In this document: positions 50,201 through 61,765 of the stretch, in pieces | How positions within the stretch are numbered: position 1 is the stretch's first letter | Layout: every line of letters begins with the position of its first letter | NCBI GenBank assembly: GCA_002221725.1 | Contig: NJFT01000047.1 | Span: 62,001 to 126,000, forward strand | Reading direction: 5' to 3' | Origin: Scedosporium boydii | Lineage: Eukaryota; Ascomycota; Sordariomycetes; Microascales; Microascaceae | Length of the DNA stretch: 64,000 bases | Notes under the pieces: generated by a model | Told to the model about the DNA's origin: nothing | Seen by the model: only the letters and a program-made list of their open reading frames with translations | Databases searched by the model: none | Position numbers and translations under genes: made by a program

Positions 50201-51525
50201 ACCATGAAGATTAGCAACTACGGATACGGAGGAAGAAGCCAAGTGTTTGACGGTTGACGTGTATCTCTATTTACCATGTAAGACTAGCATTCCCTGGAGT
50301 GTTTACGGCGGCGAGTTTGATTCTATCTATTTCCTCTGCAAGCGTGTTCCCCTCAGATCATCCGCGAGCCTGAGTCCTCGTCGCATGGCACGCGTGGCAC
50401 ATTGTCGGGTTGAGAGAGTTGTTCTTGGTTCTAGTTGGTGGGTTCGACGGCGTCTAGGCAGAGTAATGTGGAAATGGCATTCGACGTGTTCTCTTTAACC
50501 ATGATGAGATGTATCGTCATGATCGGACCAGCTGCGCTTCCAAGTGACTTTCACCTCTTGCTCCGGGTCATCTCAACAATCAAGCTTTGAAGCTGTCAAG
50601 GTCCCTTCTGGTGTTACATAATACGGTGGGAAATCGGAAGGAAGGCGGAGGCGGAGGAAGGCTTGGAGTCTGTCATCTGGCAAGAGAGACCGGAGAGACC
50701 AAAGACCAGAGACCAGAGGAGTGATGTGATGACAACACTTCAAGGCATTGATCATAGGAGATGGCGACTTCCCTCTCCCATGAAGCCATCTTGCTCTCTG
50801 CCGCTGTTTTGCCGGCCACTTCTCACCGGTGGCCCTCCTCCTCTCACTCCTCTCTCCATCTCTTCCCTTCTTCCTCTCTCACACCTTTCCTTTCCTCTCT
50901 CTCCCTTATTTCATTACCAACATTGAACATTTCATTGTTCCTTGACCTCTTCAAAATCAAAGTCACAACACCCCACACCTACACAATAACAACAACACCA
51001 ACCATAACAACAACTCTCCGACACATCTCTCCTTTCATCCCCTTCTTTTTTTTCTCTCACAATCCAATCCATACCCAGACCATCAACACCCACCTCATTC
51101 TCTTTGACTTATTTCCTGGTTCACTTCTCCTTCAATTGACTCCAACTTATCCTCGACTCGGCGACGACCTCGACAGATACTAGGTGTCCCTTGCAAGCTA
51201 AGCTCGACCAGACCTTTTTACACTATCTTTGATACCTCGATACCCCTTGCTGCAGTTCACTCTTTACTGGCAGCCGGAGGTAGTTAGCCCTGTTTGCTTG
51301 ACTTCTTTTCCATTCAAGCTTTCCTAGGGACCCTTCAGGACAGTCACTGTCCCAAGTGTTCAATACTAACCTGAGTCTTTTCCTTTCATGCCCCTCTACC
51401 TAGCAACCCTCACTTCAACAAGAATCGCTCCAGCATTTACTATTGCCCCTCACCTGCATAGATTCCCTTTGACCCCTTTAGCTTCTTAACTGCCCTATAC
51501 AGAATCTAGGATAAAAGGAACCAGC
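50201..51525. other. intergenic with long CT-rich leader
   Basis: 50201–50760 holds the hir1 3' flank. From about 50800 to 51480 the plus strand is strongly C/T- and C/A-rich (TCTCTCTCCC, ACAATAACAACAACACC), typical of a long fungal 5' leader, and would give the following gene a leader of several hundred nt. The 140-codon open frame here is low-complexity and probably not coding. Confidence 0.5.
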
Positions 51526-52940
51526 ATGCCTATCAACAGAATTCTGGCAATCCACCACCTTGGTTGGAACTTGTGTATAGTCGCGTTGGCTGTCATTACC
51601 ATTCTGGGCACCACTCACTACTACACCCATCCATTCCACACACAGCTAGACCAGCCCCAAGAGCTGAACAAGCCTAGGGATGACATGGGACTGATCCGTT
51701 CTGTCATGACATCTGTAGTCCAGGAGTGTCAACTCCAGCCTATGATTGAGACTATGGCTGAACTTCAAGCCGCGCTCATGAACCAACGCTCTCCCTACGA
51801 TTGGGTCTTTCTCAGCAACGAAGATCTGACAGATGACTTCAAAGAAACAATTTCTAAGTTCTCTGGAGATTCCAAGGTCTTGTATCAACTCATCTCTGAG
51901 GACATGAAGGCCCACCCTGGCTTGGAAGCTCCCGTCTCCGGCCTCGAGACTGGCCCTGAGTCACTCAGCGATGGCAATCACACGAATGTCAACTCAACCC
52001 GCATTGTGACTTCGCAGATGATCGCCAACTACGAGATCCTCCAGGGCTATGACTGGCTGATGATGGTGTCTCCTGGAGTAAGCAAGCACCCATCCACACC
52101 CATCCAACATCCCTTGCCCAAACTTGGTCCCGGGGGTGGGACATCATGGCCAGCCAATCTCAGACGCTAACCTGGCTTGTCTCACTGCAGTCGAAATTCC
52201 CGACTGTATTCGATTATGACATCTTCCATGAGATGCAGGACCGCGGAATAATCTACGGTTATGGCAAGCCGGACTACATTGATGACGGTGATAACAACCA
52301 TGCCGGCCCGATTGACCAGCAGCGCTGCCAACCCGTGGAGTACCCGCAGAATGTTGGCAGCATTCCGTGGACGTCTGAACTCGCTGAAGTTGATGACCTC
52401 GACGAAACTGACGACTTCGATGATGAGCATGTCCTCGGGGGAAAGCGCAACAAGGTCGTCTTCAACGGTACAATGCGACTCGGCGGTCACGAGCTTCCTC
52501 TCGATGGGGCCGACACCGACGCGGAGCCTTTTTGGTCCACGGGACTTGTCCGCGGCCTGGGCATGCCTGGAGCCAGTTTTGAGATCGCTTTGCTCGATAT
52601 TTTCCGAGATCCTTCCTACTCGGAAATCTCCAAGGTGGTTGGTCGTATCACTGCTGGTAAGCCACTCCAACCCCCCGCCCTTATTTGGCATGTATTCAAA
52701 GCCCTCGATCTGATGAAATTTCGATGGATCAAAGACCATGTATTCAGCTCGCCCGCCCTCTATACCGAGTCAGGTTGTCAGGGACATACCTTCCAAGGAG
52801 ATGAAGCGTCCAGTCCAATTGAAACCGGTGGCGCATCCGTAGGCGCACCCGGCATGGCGGCTCGGCGTCAGCGTACCTCTGGAGTCTTTATCGTCCTCGA
52901 CGACTCGTCGAGAAGCCTCTCTGCTCTGCATGCCCACTAG
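51526..52940 (+). CDS. divergent GT15-like (KRE2/MNT1-type) membrane protein
   Basis: Two exons, 51526–52077 and 52191–52940 (GTAAGC donor, ACTGCAG acceptor), 433 aa. A single N-terminal hydrophobic segment (about 16–33, LCIVALAVITILGTTHYY) suggests a type II Golgi protein. YDWVFLSNEDLTDDFKETI (about 87–105) and YDWLMMVSPGSKFP…FDYDIFHEMQDRGIIYGYG (from about 174) align in pattern with the alpha-1,2-mannosyltransferase family GT15. There the motifs read YDWVFLNDEPF and YYWRVEPG…CDIxYDxF…YGF. The Glu of the WRVEP motif, which helps bind the metal, is Ser here, and several Cys are missing. So it may be inactive or of new specificity. The tail after about residue 390 is low-complexity. The family call rests on recalled motifs. 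Confidence 0.7.
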
Positions 52941-55164
52941 GAGGACAGAGTCATTGCAGGCTTTGATCGATGGGTGATGATGTCGGGACGAACCTCCCTA
53001 AGCGAAGAGGACAACTACTATAACAATGAAACCGGCCTTGTTGTCGTTGATCCTCTCGGATCCCTCAAATCTTGGTTGTAAGCCCTTGGAGCAAGTCTGG
53101 TTGGCGTTCGAGCGTCGCGTACCGGCCGAACGACCCAACAGCAGCAAGCCGACCAATCGACAGACCGCTCTGTTCTCGACACGACGCCTTTCCAGCTGGC
53201 CCGATTTTCCATTCGAACTTGAGTCGCACATCCTTTGGTCATTTCTCCCCCTTTTTCTTTCTTTTTTTTCTTTCTTTTTTTTTTTTTTTTTGTTCACTTG
53301 ATTACGAATGTTCTCGCACTTCTTTCCCCAGACATACAGGTATTCATCTCGAGTCTTCATGAGGTGATGCTGACAAGATAGTGTCTACACATCGACGACA
53401 CATGACGATACACGACTTTCAAACGATTCCACGACTATATCTCGGAGTTGCAAGTTGGTTGACTGGCGTTCGGCGGATTCTAGGTTGTGTATTCGAGGTT
53501 TCATTATTTTTTTTTCTTTTCTTCTTTTCCTTCTCAAAATCTCAGCGGACTGCCAATGGATGTCCAATGATAGTGGTAGCCTTTTCGTCAAATATAACCT
53601 GCCATTATCAAATCCTTTATGCTCGTAAATATTTCATAGGTGTGCTTTCCTTGAGGTCGGCGACGGTGACGGCATGACGTCCGGCCTGGCTGGCTTGGCA
53701 AGTCTGAATTCAGCTATGTTTTCTAGAGCGCCAAGCTACCTAAACTCGGCCAAGCATCAATGTGTTGGCTAGCTCGTGTGGGCCGCCGGCTTAGCTCCAC
53801 CTTGCCGTCTGTCCCTGATTTTTGCACCACCAAGCGGGAAATGCTGTACGAAGTAGGGCAACTCCAAGTTGTTTACAAGCAGTGTAGAACGAGAGGGGGA
53901 AACGAAGGTGGCCCGCGGTTACATTACTCTTCCATCTTCATCAACTTCTTTGTCAGAACAATGTTTCATGGATCCTCCCGTGCCACGCTCGGATAGCTCG
54001 TAGTACTCTAACGGCATGCTCCCCGGCAAGGACGGGCCAGCGCTTGGAGAAAAGAGTTCAAGGACGATTTAGCTCGGGCAAGTCGTGATGAACTGGACCC
54101 AGGCCAGCGTTTCCAAGCGTGCGGAGACGAGGACGGCGCGTAACAATGGTGTCGAATCGACATTTTTGTGACATCATCATTCCTTGCTTCTTTATTCCTT
54201 GACCGCCATCTTTCTTTGATCGTCATTAAGAACCGGGATCTCTCAAGAATCACTTGTTTCCCGCTTTTCCTGCTTCATTTTCTGGACTCTACAAAGCTCG
54301 TGATCTTTTGTCAATTGGTTTCTTGTATTCAAATATTGGAACATCGGAGCTATTAACCTCTTTCCGTACCCCGGAAACCCTACTTCGTACGCTCCACCAT
54401 CCCATCGGAGATAGCTACCGCTGCCAGCTCCAGGGAACTGGCGATCGCCATCAAAATCCCTTCCCCACACGCAGTTTTCGTCCGATTTATGGAGCATCAT
54501 CCCGATACCACCCTACTGGCACCATCAGCCCTCTAACCCTGCTTGGCAACACACCCCAGTCGCATCCGCACCCACCAGAGTGGCTGTGCGCTGGTCCGGT
54601 TCCCCCTTGTGAGCTGTTAGGTCGGATGCTTCGCAGCTGAAACTATTCTGCCCAGGGGTAAAAATTGAACTTGGAGACTTCAAGGGGGGGGGGGAAGAAA
54701 CCCGACTTTTTTTTTGGTTTCACGGTCGATTTCTCCTTTTGTTTCTCGACTTGAACGACTCTGAACAAGAAAATCGAATATTGGCCGATGCGATTTGACG
54801 AGGAATTGGCGATCGACTTCACACGAGACACGACGCGTTGAGAGCATTGAGCCACACATTTTTTTTTTCAGGGGTACAGATTTGAGCATATTTTCCACGG
54901 TTTCCCCGAGCAACAACGCCCACCGAGAGCTGTGGTCGCGCGACCAACTGACTGTCGTGGCTGCGCCGTGGAAGAACGACCAACGAGTGTAGGCCGGGGA
55001 AGGATCGCTGTCTTCGAGTGAAGCGATCGAGAAGGGGCTTGTGTGCAAACTACAAAAACCGGCAAATCGACGTTGCGGTCAAGCATGATTGTCCGCGAAT
55101 CTTCGAGTCGCTCGTCTGACTCCCTGTTAGGGGTGTCGACGAAGTCGATATCTCTACTCACTGT
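52941..55164. other. 2.2 kb intergenic with pyrimidine tracts
   Basis: It holds the 3' flank of the GT15-like gene and the promoter of the transporter. It contains a C/T tract ending in 17 T (53243–53291), an 11-G run (54684–54694), and GTACGAAGTA at 53846 with TACTTCGTAC at 54381. Short open frames only. Confidence 0.5.
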
Positions 55165-56846
55165 ATGAAGAAGCTCCCCTTTATGCAGTTGGTATCGTGG
55201 CCTTCTGTGCCAGAGGTTTGGCCCTCGGGCAGACTTTGCTAACTGACTGGCTGCTGTAGCTCACATTCCAACACTCTGCGTTGATCCTTGTAAGTTTTGT
55301 CTACTGCCTGAAGCCCACAACGGAGGAGTGCACCACTAACAGGTTCCCCTCTCGCAGATTATGCACTATTCTCGCATCATGGCCCCAGCAGGCGACCAAC
55401 GATACTTTGCCTCGACCGCCGTCTTCCTAAACGAAGTGCTGAAGCTAGCCATATCCCTCACCTTCTCCATATACGAAGTGTCGCGAACTCTCGCGCCCTC
55501 CACCCCGGCCACCGTCATATTCCAGCAGATATACAACTCCGTCTTCCGCGGTGACGGCTGGAAGCTGGCCATACCTGCAGCGCTTTACACGCTGCAAAAT
55601 TCTCTGCATTATGTTGCCGTGAGCAATCTCGATGCCGTGCATTTCCAGGTCTTGTACCAAGTCGAGGTAACATAAAACACGGCGCCCCTTTTTAGGGGCT
55701 TTCTAGCCCTCCAAAAGAAGAAATGACCCGACTAACCTCAAGGCCCCTCTCCCGTTCCAGATCCTTGCGACCGCCATCTTCACGGCCACTCTACTCCGCC
55801 GCCCCATCGGCATGACGCGCTGGCTCTCCCTGATCCTGCTGACGATCGGAGTCGCAATCGCCTCGCTCCCCCAATCCGGTACCCCGCTCGACGACAAGCT
55901 CCTCTTCCACGATAGCTCGGACCACTACTTCCCGCGCTCCGCCCATGAGCTCGGCCAAGCGGGAAACGGCGCAGGCGAGGTCAACCACCACTTGTCCAAG
56001 CGCTCGGCGACGTACCAGGGGATCCAGGAGGACGAATTCCCCGACCCGAGCTCGATAAACGTGAATTACTCCATTGGTCTGACGGCGGTCCTTGTCGCTG
56101 CGACTGTTTCGGCTCTTACGGGCGTGTACTTTGAAAAGGTGCTCAAGGACTCGCCGACTCCTGCGTCGGTGTGGACGCGGAATGTCCAGCTGTCGTTTTA
56201 CTCGCTCTTCCCGGCCCTGTTTGTTGGTGTCATCTATAAAGATGGTGCTGAGATCGCCCGCCATGGGTTCTTTGATGGATATAACTGGATTGTGTGGACT
56301 GCCATTGTCTTCCACGCCATCAATGGCATCCTAACATCCTTGGTTATCAACTACGCTGATAACATTGCAAAGACGTTCTCTACCAGCTTCAGCATTCTTA
56401 TTAGCGTGGTGTTTAGTCTCTGGTTCTTCGATTTTACCCTTACTCCCTCAGTATGTTGTCCCCTCCCTTCTGCCATCCCCTTTTGGCTCCACGTCTGGGT
56501 GTAGTGCTAACTGTTTCCGTCTCGCAGCTCTTCCTCGGCACGGCCCTGGTCCTGGGCGCAACCCACCTCTACACCACCTCCACCCCTCCCCGCTCCCGCT
56601 CCCACCCCCCCACCCCCCGCCACCCTCGAAAAGACCACCATCGACCGCCTCAACACGCCCCGTCCCACTCAAACCCCCTCGTCGGTAACCCCCTCTGGAC
56701 CTTTCGGAGGCTTAGCCCCGCCGTCTTTCGCCAGTCGAGCTACCCTCGATCCTCTCGACGCGGCCAAGGCTGTCGGTCTTTCTACTTCGAGGCCCTCCTC
56801 GCCTATGTTTCCTAGACCGTCTCCTAGGAAGGACCGGGATGAGTGA
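55165..56846 (+). CDS. nucleotide-sugar transporter (SLC35A / UDP-galactose type), tail frame disrupted
   Basis: Five exons: 55165–55191, 55260–55289, 55358–55666, 55761–56450, 56528 onward. Two tiny first exons give MKKLPFMQL–LTFQHSALIL, then IMHYSRIMAPAG; LTFQNSALILIMHYSR is how family members begin. About ten hydrophobic segments follow, with conserved LQNSLHYVAVSNLDAVHFQVLYQ, VYFEKVLKDS, WTRNVQLSFYSL and GILTSLVINYADNIAKTFSTS. Such proteins carry UDP-galactose or similar into the Golgi. A loop at about 160–210 is longer than usual. In the literal frame the protein stops at 56815 with a His/Arg/Pro-rich tail. From about 56619 the +1 frame reads a plausible tail (TLEKTTIDRLNTP … PRKDRDE) to a stop at 56844–56846. 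So one base seems gained (or two lost) in the C runs at 56605–56618. The first exon is the least sure. Confidence 0.85.
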
Positions 56847-57582
56847 TGTGGGTGTGTAGGGTGATGGATGTATAGTATTACGGAGGTTCTAGGAACCGTA
56901 TATGAATGTTACTTTTTCTTTTTTTTTCTTTTTTTTTTTTTCCAAGGTGATAGGGGTAGGGGGTTGGTTTTAGGCTGGGCGTTCGGTACGCTCTTGAGGG
57001 TTATCATGGGACGTTGGCAGGGAAGATGAGTGGGATGAGATGATGAGTAGGATGTTAGCCCCTGTCTAATTAAAAGCAGGTTAGATTAGACTCTACGACA
57101 GGAGGATGAACGAACGGATGGGAGGTCCTATTTAAAAGTTACTGGACTGGCATGCCAACAAAATGATATGCCAGCTTTTATAGAGCCGACGAATAAATTC
57201 TTTTTTTTTTTTTTTCTTTTTTTTTTTTTTTCTCATCACCAACAGAACATCACGAAAACGAGACCTACGATCAGGGAGGCTACTAACGTTTTCATACCGC
57301 ATCGTTTATTTCCATGTCTAACCATCTAGCATCTCATTACGACAGAATATAGAAGGAAGAATCGAGAAGAACCAAGACGGTTTGATATAGACGGTATACG
57401 TCTTCCTGCTCGTGATTGTAGAAGTGGAATTGTTTCGCCTGCATTAAAAGAAAAGAAATCACATTTTTCTGCCAACCCTCCCTGTATCCGTCCTTTCCTA
57501 CGTATTAACTTTTTGGACAACGTTACGGCCGATATGCTTCGATAGAGGGAGACTTTGTCCCTCGCTCGGTGTATGCGAGAGT
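56847..57582. other. convergent intergenic with long T tracts
   Basis: T-rich runs at 56912–56941 and 57201–57231 lie between two convergent genes and probably relate to 3' end formation. Such runs often vary in length. No gene seen. Confidence 0.55.
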
Positions 57583-59229
57583 TTACATGATGATCTCGTT
57601 GGCGACGTCCTGGGCATAAATTGTTAGAAAATTCTATCCGGCGTGGAGAATTTGTGACAACCGAAAGGAGAGAAGAAAAGAAAACAAAGACACCTACCCG
57701 CTTGAGCTCCTTGTAAGGGAGGCAGACACAGTTCTGGACGCGGACCTCATCACCAACGGCGCAGTCCTTGCCCAAAATGGTTATGCTCTGGACCTTGACA
57801 CCGTTCTTGATGATGCTAGTGGTGTGGCTATTGACGGGGATGGGGGTACCCTCAACACGAGCCCAAGCGCCGACGCGGGAACCCCAGCCAATGATGGAGT
57901 GAAGAACGCAGGCGTCGTGCTTGATCTCGGAGTCCTCGAGGACAATCGACTCCTTGACACGGGCACCGGCGCCGACGTGGACGCGGGGGCCGATGGAGAC
58001 GTTGGGACCGAGCTTAGCGGTGGGGTCGATCGTGGCAGTGGGGTGGATGAAGACGGGAGGGATAATGTTAGCCGAGCGGGGCGCGAGCTCCTTGGAGCCA
58101 GCCTGGAGGGCCTGCTGGAGGTAGAGAGCGTTGGCGGGGACGGCAGATCCAGCCGTCTTGATCTGGCGCCAGAAGTCCTTGGTCTCGTAGACGAAGAACT
58201 GCTTGTTATCGGCGAGGTCACTGAGGATGTCCTGCTCGAGGCGGATGACACCGTTCTGGCTACCCAAATCGTCATCGAAGATCATGCTGCTCTCGAGGTT
58301 ATCGGAGCTAGGATACGAGACGAGGCGGGGTCGGTCAGTTCGGCGCTTGATAGCATTCTTAATGCTGGGGAAGATAGCCTCAGTGCTGAACAAGTAGACA
58401 CCGCAGTTAATGAGGTTGCTGATGTGACTCTCAGGCTTCTCGACGTAGTGAAGAACACGGCGAGTGTGGGCATCGGAGACGATGCATCCGAAGTTGCTGG
58501 CGGCCTCATTGGAGACCTTGGTGCCCAGAATAACGGCCTCGGCGTCCTTCTCGACGAAGAGCTTGAGCATGTCGACGAGAGGGAAGGAGCAGCAAACGTC
58601 GGCGTTGAGGACGAAAAGGCGCTCGGGGCGGCCCTTCAGGATGGCATCACGGAAGTGGTAGAGACCACCCGCAGTGCCAAGAGCCTCGTACTCGCGGAGG
58701 TACTTGATGGAGAGGCCGGGGAATTCAAGGGAGGCATCCTTGATGAAGTTTTGGAAGATCTGCTCCTCGTAGTAGCCGATGATGTACACCTCCTGGAGGT
58801 GCTTGGTGGTGAGCTTGCTGAGCGCAGAGACGCAGTGCCAGATGATTGGGTGGCCGGCGACCTCAAAGAGCGGCTTTGGGACGTCGAGACTGAGGGGTCG
58901 GAATCGAGTGCCGCGGGAAGGACCGCCAACCTAAGACGGGAAAGAAATAAACCCGGTTAGTATCCCACCTCCGGAAGTAAAAGTGTCACAAAGCTAGCGC
59001 AAAGATCAAAGAGCCAGGGAACATGATCGTCCAAGGCCAAGATCACTACAAGATGGCCTTTCTTGATTGTTCAAGCAATTGTTGTTGAACATGCAATTAG
59101 GCTAGCAGCGGGAGGTGGGCTGCAAAGGAGCTGCAGAGCTCAGGCAAAAAAACAGCAGCGGGGGAAAGACCTTACCAAAATAACAGCCTTCGTGGAGGGC
59201 TGCTCCTTGCCACGGTGAGGAAGAGACAT
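57583..59229 (-). CDS. GMPPA-like nucleotidyltransferase (mannose-1-phosphate guanylyltransferase family)
   Basis: Three exons: 59229–59176, 58930–57698, 57609–57583 (GTAAGG and GTAGGT donors), 437 aa. The first junction builds KAVILVGGPSRGTRFRPLS, the nucleotide-binding signature; the GGPxxGTRFRPLS form is that of GMPPA rather than the catalytic GMPPB (GGYGTRLRPL). The nucleotidyltransferase domain covers about 15–270 (FVLNADVCCSFP, GVYLFSTEAIF). A left-handed beta-helix of hexapeptide repeats follows (PTAKLGPNVSIGPRVHVGAG, SIVLEDSEIKHDACV). The final exon adds only DVANEIIM. In animals GMPPA is a regulatory partner that senses GDP-mannose; the fungal protein may do the same or keep activity. 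It is cytosolic and supplies glycosylation. It converges with the sugar-transporter gene. Confidence 0.92.
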
Positions 59230-59719
59230 TGTTGGAAATTCGAACTTTGTGATGTGCAAGGAAAACAGGGAATGAGGTGAATGTGAAAGGAGGAAGAAGG
59301 AGAAGTTGTTTTTCTCAGGCTGGGTTGGACACGAACTAAGGAGATCTGAGGAGCTCCTTAATTAAGGAAGTGACGATGCTTTCGTGGTCTTGAGTATTTA
59401 GGGGAAGGAGCTGACCTGACTGACCTTCTGAACCAATGACCCCTGACCCCAGCCAGTTTTCTAATCGAGAAAGTGCAGATAGAAAGTAGTACGAAGTAAG
59501 ATTGACCCCTTTCAATTGTTTGACAGCTGATCAATTGATTAAATTGATAGATCCCGGTAATTACATATAAGGCGGGGCTTCCCTCTACATTAGTGGACGC
59601 TAACAATAGTACGAACAAAAGTACGAAAGTACACGACGACTTCCAACTCCACTTCTAGCGTCTTGCCTCACCTCGTGCCGTCTTTTGGCTTCCCAAAACG
59701 CCGATTCCTTTCATGACCC
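59230..59719. promoter_or_regulatory. shared divergent promoter (GMPPA-like / F-box)
   Basis: 490 bp between diverging starts. It contains GTACGAAGTA at 59489 and two further GTACGAA partial copies near 59608–59628. Confidence 0.5.
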
Positions 59720-61765
59720 ATGGCACCAACTCCAACAGCGGTTAGTCTGCTGGAGGAGCTCCCCCTGGATGTCCTCGAGGAAATTTGCGGGCATCTGACA
59801 GCAGGAGGCAAGGCTGGGCGGCGTAGCCTGTTCTCCCTATCCTTGACCAGCAGGCGACTCGCTCCCGCAACCTCGAGATTTCGCTTTCAAACCGTGCGCC
59901 TGCTGGTCCAACACGAGCGCAAACTACAGCGGGATGTTAAAATTTGTAGGGATATATTGTCAGCTGGTAACTACGCGAGATATGTGCGGCGACTAGAGAT
60001 CCATGGGACAATGTATTGGGACGAGTCCGCAGATGTCATGTCTGACGAAGGGGACGAAGAAGACAAAGAAGAGGTGGCATTACCAAAGGCGCATGATGTT
60101 GTTGCCGACGAATGGCCTCCCGAGGACGACGATGATTTCTGGGGGAGGCCTATGGAACCTATCGAATTTATACCCTCGTATCCTGAATTAACAACCAAGG
60201 AGGATAAGGCAAGCCAAGAAAAGGCGTGGTCCTCACTCGTTGCATTCCTCCCGAACTTTATCCACCTCAAAGATGTCGTCTACGCCTGCAGGAACCAGGT
60301 ACCAGCCGGTCTTCTCAGAGCATTGCACTCTCATCCACAGGCTCCCCGGCTGCATGTACACGGCTTCAGCCTACGTAGCCTCTACCAGCCCAGGTCTAGT
60401 CTTCACAATATCGACGATGATGAATACCTCCTCATTTCATCGCAATGCTTAACTAGTATTCGAGCGCGCGATACCACCTCTGGGTATGATTCCCGAGGCC
60501 ACGTCAGTTTCAACGAAGAAGCGATCTGGCGTATGGTAGCGGGGGAATCGCCTGCGATAAAGGCTGTTTCCATCTGGGCAAGGCCTCCTGGTCACACCTT
60601 TGACTATTATAGGGCTCTTTCGACCCCGAGACCACAGTGGCCGGGTTTCTTCCGTGAGGCTCCGCATAGTGTAGACAAACTCGGTGCGCTTGAGAAATTG
60701 ATTCTCGCTGGCGATGGGCGATTCTCCCCTTCGGCTGTTAGAAATTGGGGAAAGCATACCAACTTCAATGCGCTCCGATCCCTGCAGCTACATTACAGGT
60801 CGGCAAGTCTTGCTTCCTTACAGGCCCTGACTGTAGCTGTGAAGAGCCAGGGCTTCGCGTCCCTTCAAACTCTCGCTCTCGCGGGATATTCCTTTAGTCG
60901 CCACGGGCAAGGGCACTCTGATTCTGTCATTGCTCAGCTCCTACACTCTCTGCGACCACTGGCCCACCTCCATATCAGCGGTATCTTTGGAAACGAGACA
61001 CTCAATGCGGTCCTTTCGTATGGCCCGACCTTGCGAAAGCTCAGGCTCATTCCGGAACGGGGAGCAGACCTAGAGCTGAAACCATATGTTCTAACACGCC
61101 CCCACATTGAACGGTTGGTAGGCACGTGCCCGAACCTTACAGATCTCGAACTCCTTATTCCGCGGTCCCAGGGTGACGAAGAGGAGGTGTGGACTTATAG
61201 AGCCTTTCGTCAGCTGCGACATCTATATTGCCTCAGCTTACTACTCGACTGCTCTAATTTAAGCGTGCGAGTACTGCAAGAGGATTCAGAGGATGAAGAA
61301 TACGAACAGGATTTGAACCTGACCGAAATCGAGATGTTGCTACCGAGGAGCGAGGTCGAGGTCCATTGTAAACACCTCCGTGATACATTTATAAATGCTT
61401 GTGTGGATCGTGCTCTCGCAGCGGAGATTTTTCAGTGTGTATCTTCTTCGGAATACTCCCCTCGAATTATTAGCATCAGACCGGATGGTGTAGGGAATTT
61501 TGGGTCTGCGTGGGTCGATATGAAGTTTGGCACCATTGCAGGACGCCTTGCAAGACACTGGGTTCGAGTTCGTGATCCGCGGTCTGGACGCGACGAATTC
61601 TACGTGAAAGAGATTGAAACCGAATCTGGAAAGGAGGCGGAGAAAAAATTGAACGCCGACGGGGTGGATTCGTTCTACGAGGGGATTTTGAAAACTATTT
61701 GGCCGGACGTGAAGAAGCACTGCAAGCAAGCGTGGAAGAGCTATCCGCTTTGGAAGGAGAGTTGA
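59720..61765 (+). CDS. F-box protein
   Basis: Intronless, 681 aa. The F-box is at residues about 8–60 (LLEELPLDVLEEICGHL … LFSLSLTSRRLAPATSRF). An acidic insert of about 50 residues (DEGDEEDKEE, PPEDDDDFWG) follows at 105–155. The rest has spaced Leu-rich segments (LGALEKLILAGDG, LRSLQLHYRSASLASLQ, FASLQTLALAGYS, LRKLRLIPERG, NLTDLELLIPRS), suggesting a degenerate leucine-rich repeat fold that would pick the substrate. F-box proteins join Skp1 in SCF ubiquitin ligases. Substrate unknown; fungi have many such genes of low conservation. Confidence 0.82.
   Translation: MAPTPTAVSLLEELPLDVLEEICGHLTAGGKAGRRSLFSLSLTSRRLAPATSRFRFQTVRLLVQHERKLQRDVKICRDILSAGNYARYVRRLEIHGTMYWDESADVMSDEGDEEDKEEVALPKAHDVVADEWPPEDDDDFWGRPMEPIEFIPSYPELTTKEDKASQEKAWSSLVAFLPNFIHLKDVVYACRNQVPAGLLRALHSHPQAPRLHVHGFSLRSLYQPRSSLHNIDDDEYLLISSQCLTSIRARDTTSGYDSRGHVSFNEEAIWRMVAGESPAIKAVSIWARPPGHTFDYYRALSTPRPQWPGFFREAPHSVDKLGALEKLILAGDGRFSPSAVRNWGKHTNFNALRSLQLHYRSASLASLQALTVAVKSQGFASLQTLALAGYSFSRHGQGHSDSVIAQLLHSLRPLAHLHISGIFGNETLNAVLSYGPTLRKLRLIPERGADLELKPYVLTRPHIERLVGTCPNLTDLELLIPRSQGDEEEVWTYRAFRQLRHLYCLSLLLDCSNLSVRVLQEDSEDEEYEQDLNLTEIEMLLPRSEVEVHCKHLRDTFINACVDRALAAEIFQCVSSSEYSPRIISIRPDGVGNFGSAWVDMKFGTIAGRLARHWVRVRDPRSGRDEFYVKEIETESGKEAEKKLNADGVDSFYEGILKTIWPDVKKHCKQAWKSYPLWKES

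Noticed and set aside
50761..51183. 140-codon frame in CT-rich DNA
   Set aside because: Low-complexity Ser/Leu/Thr translation of a leader-like pyrimidine stretch.
57824..58960. 378-codon plus-strand open frame opposite the GMPPA-like gene
   Set aside because: Asp/Gly/Val-rich shadow of a conserved gene on the other strand, with no family features.
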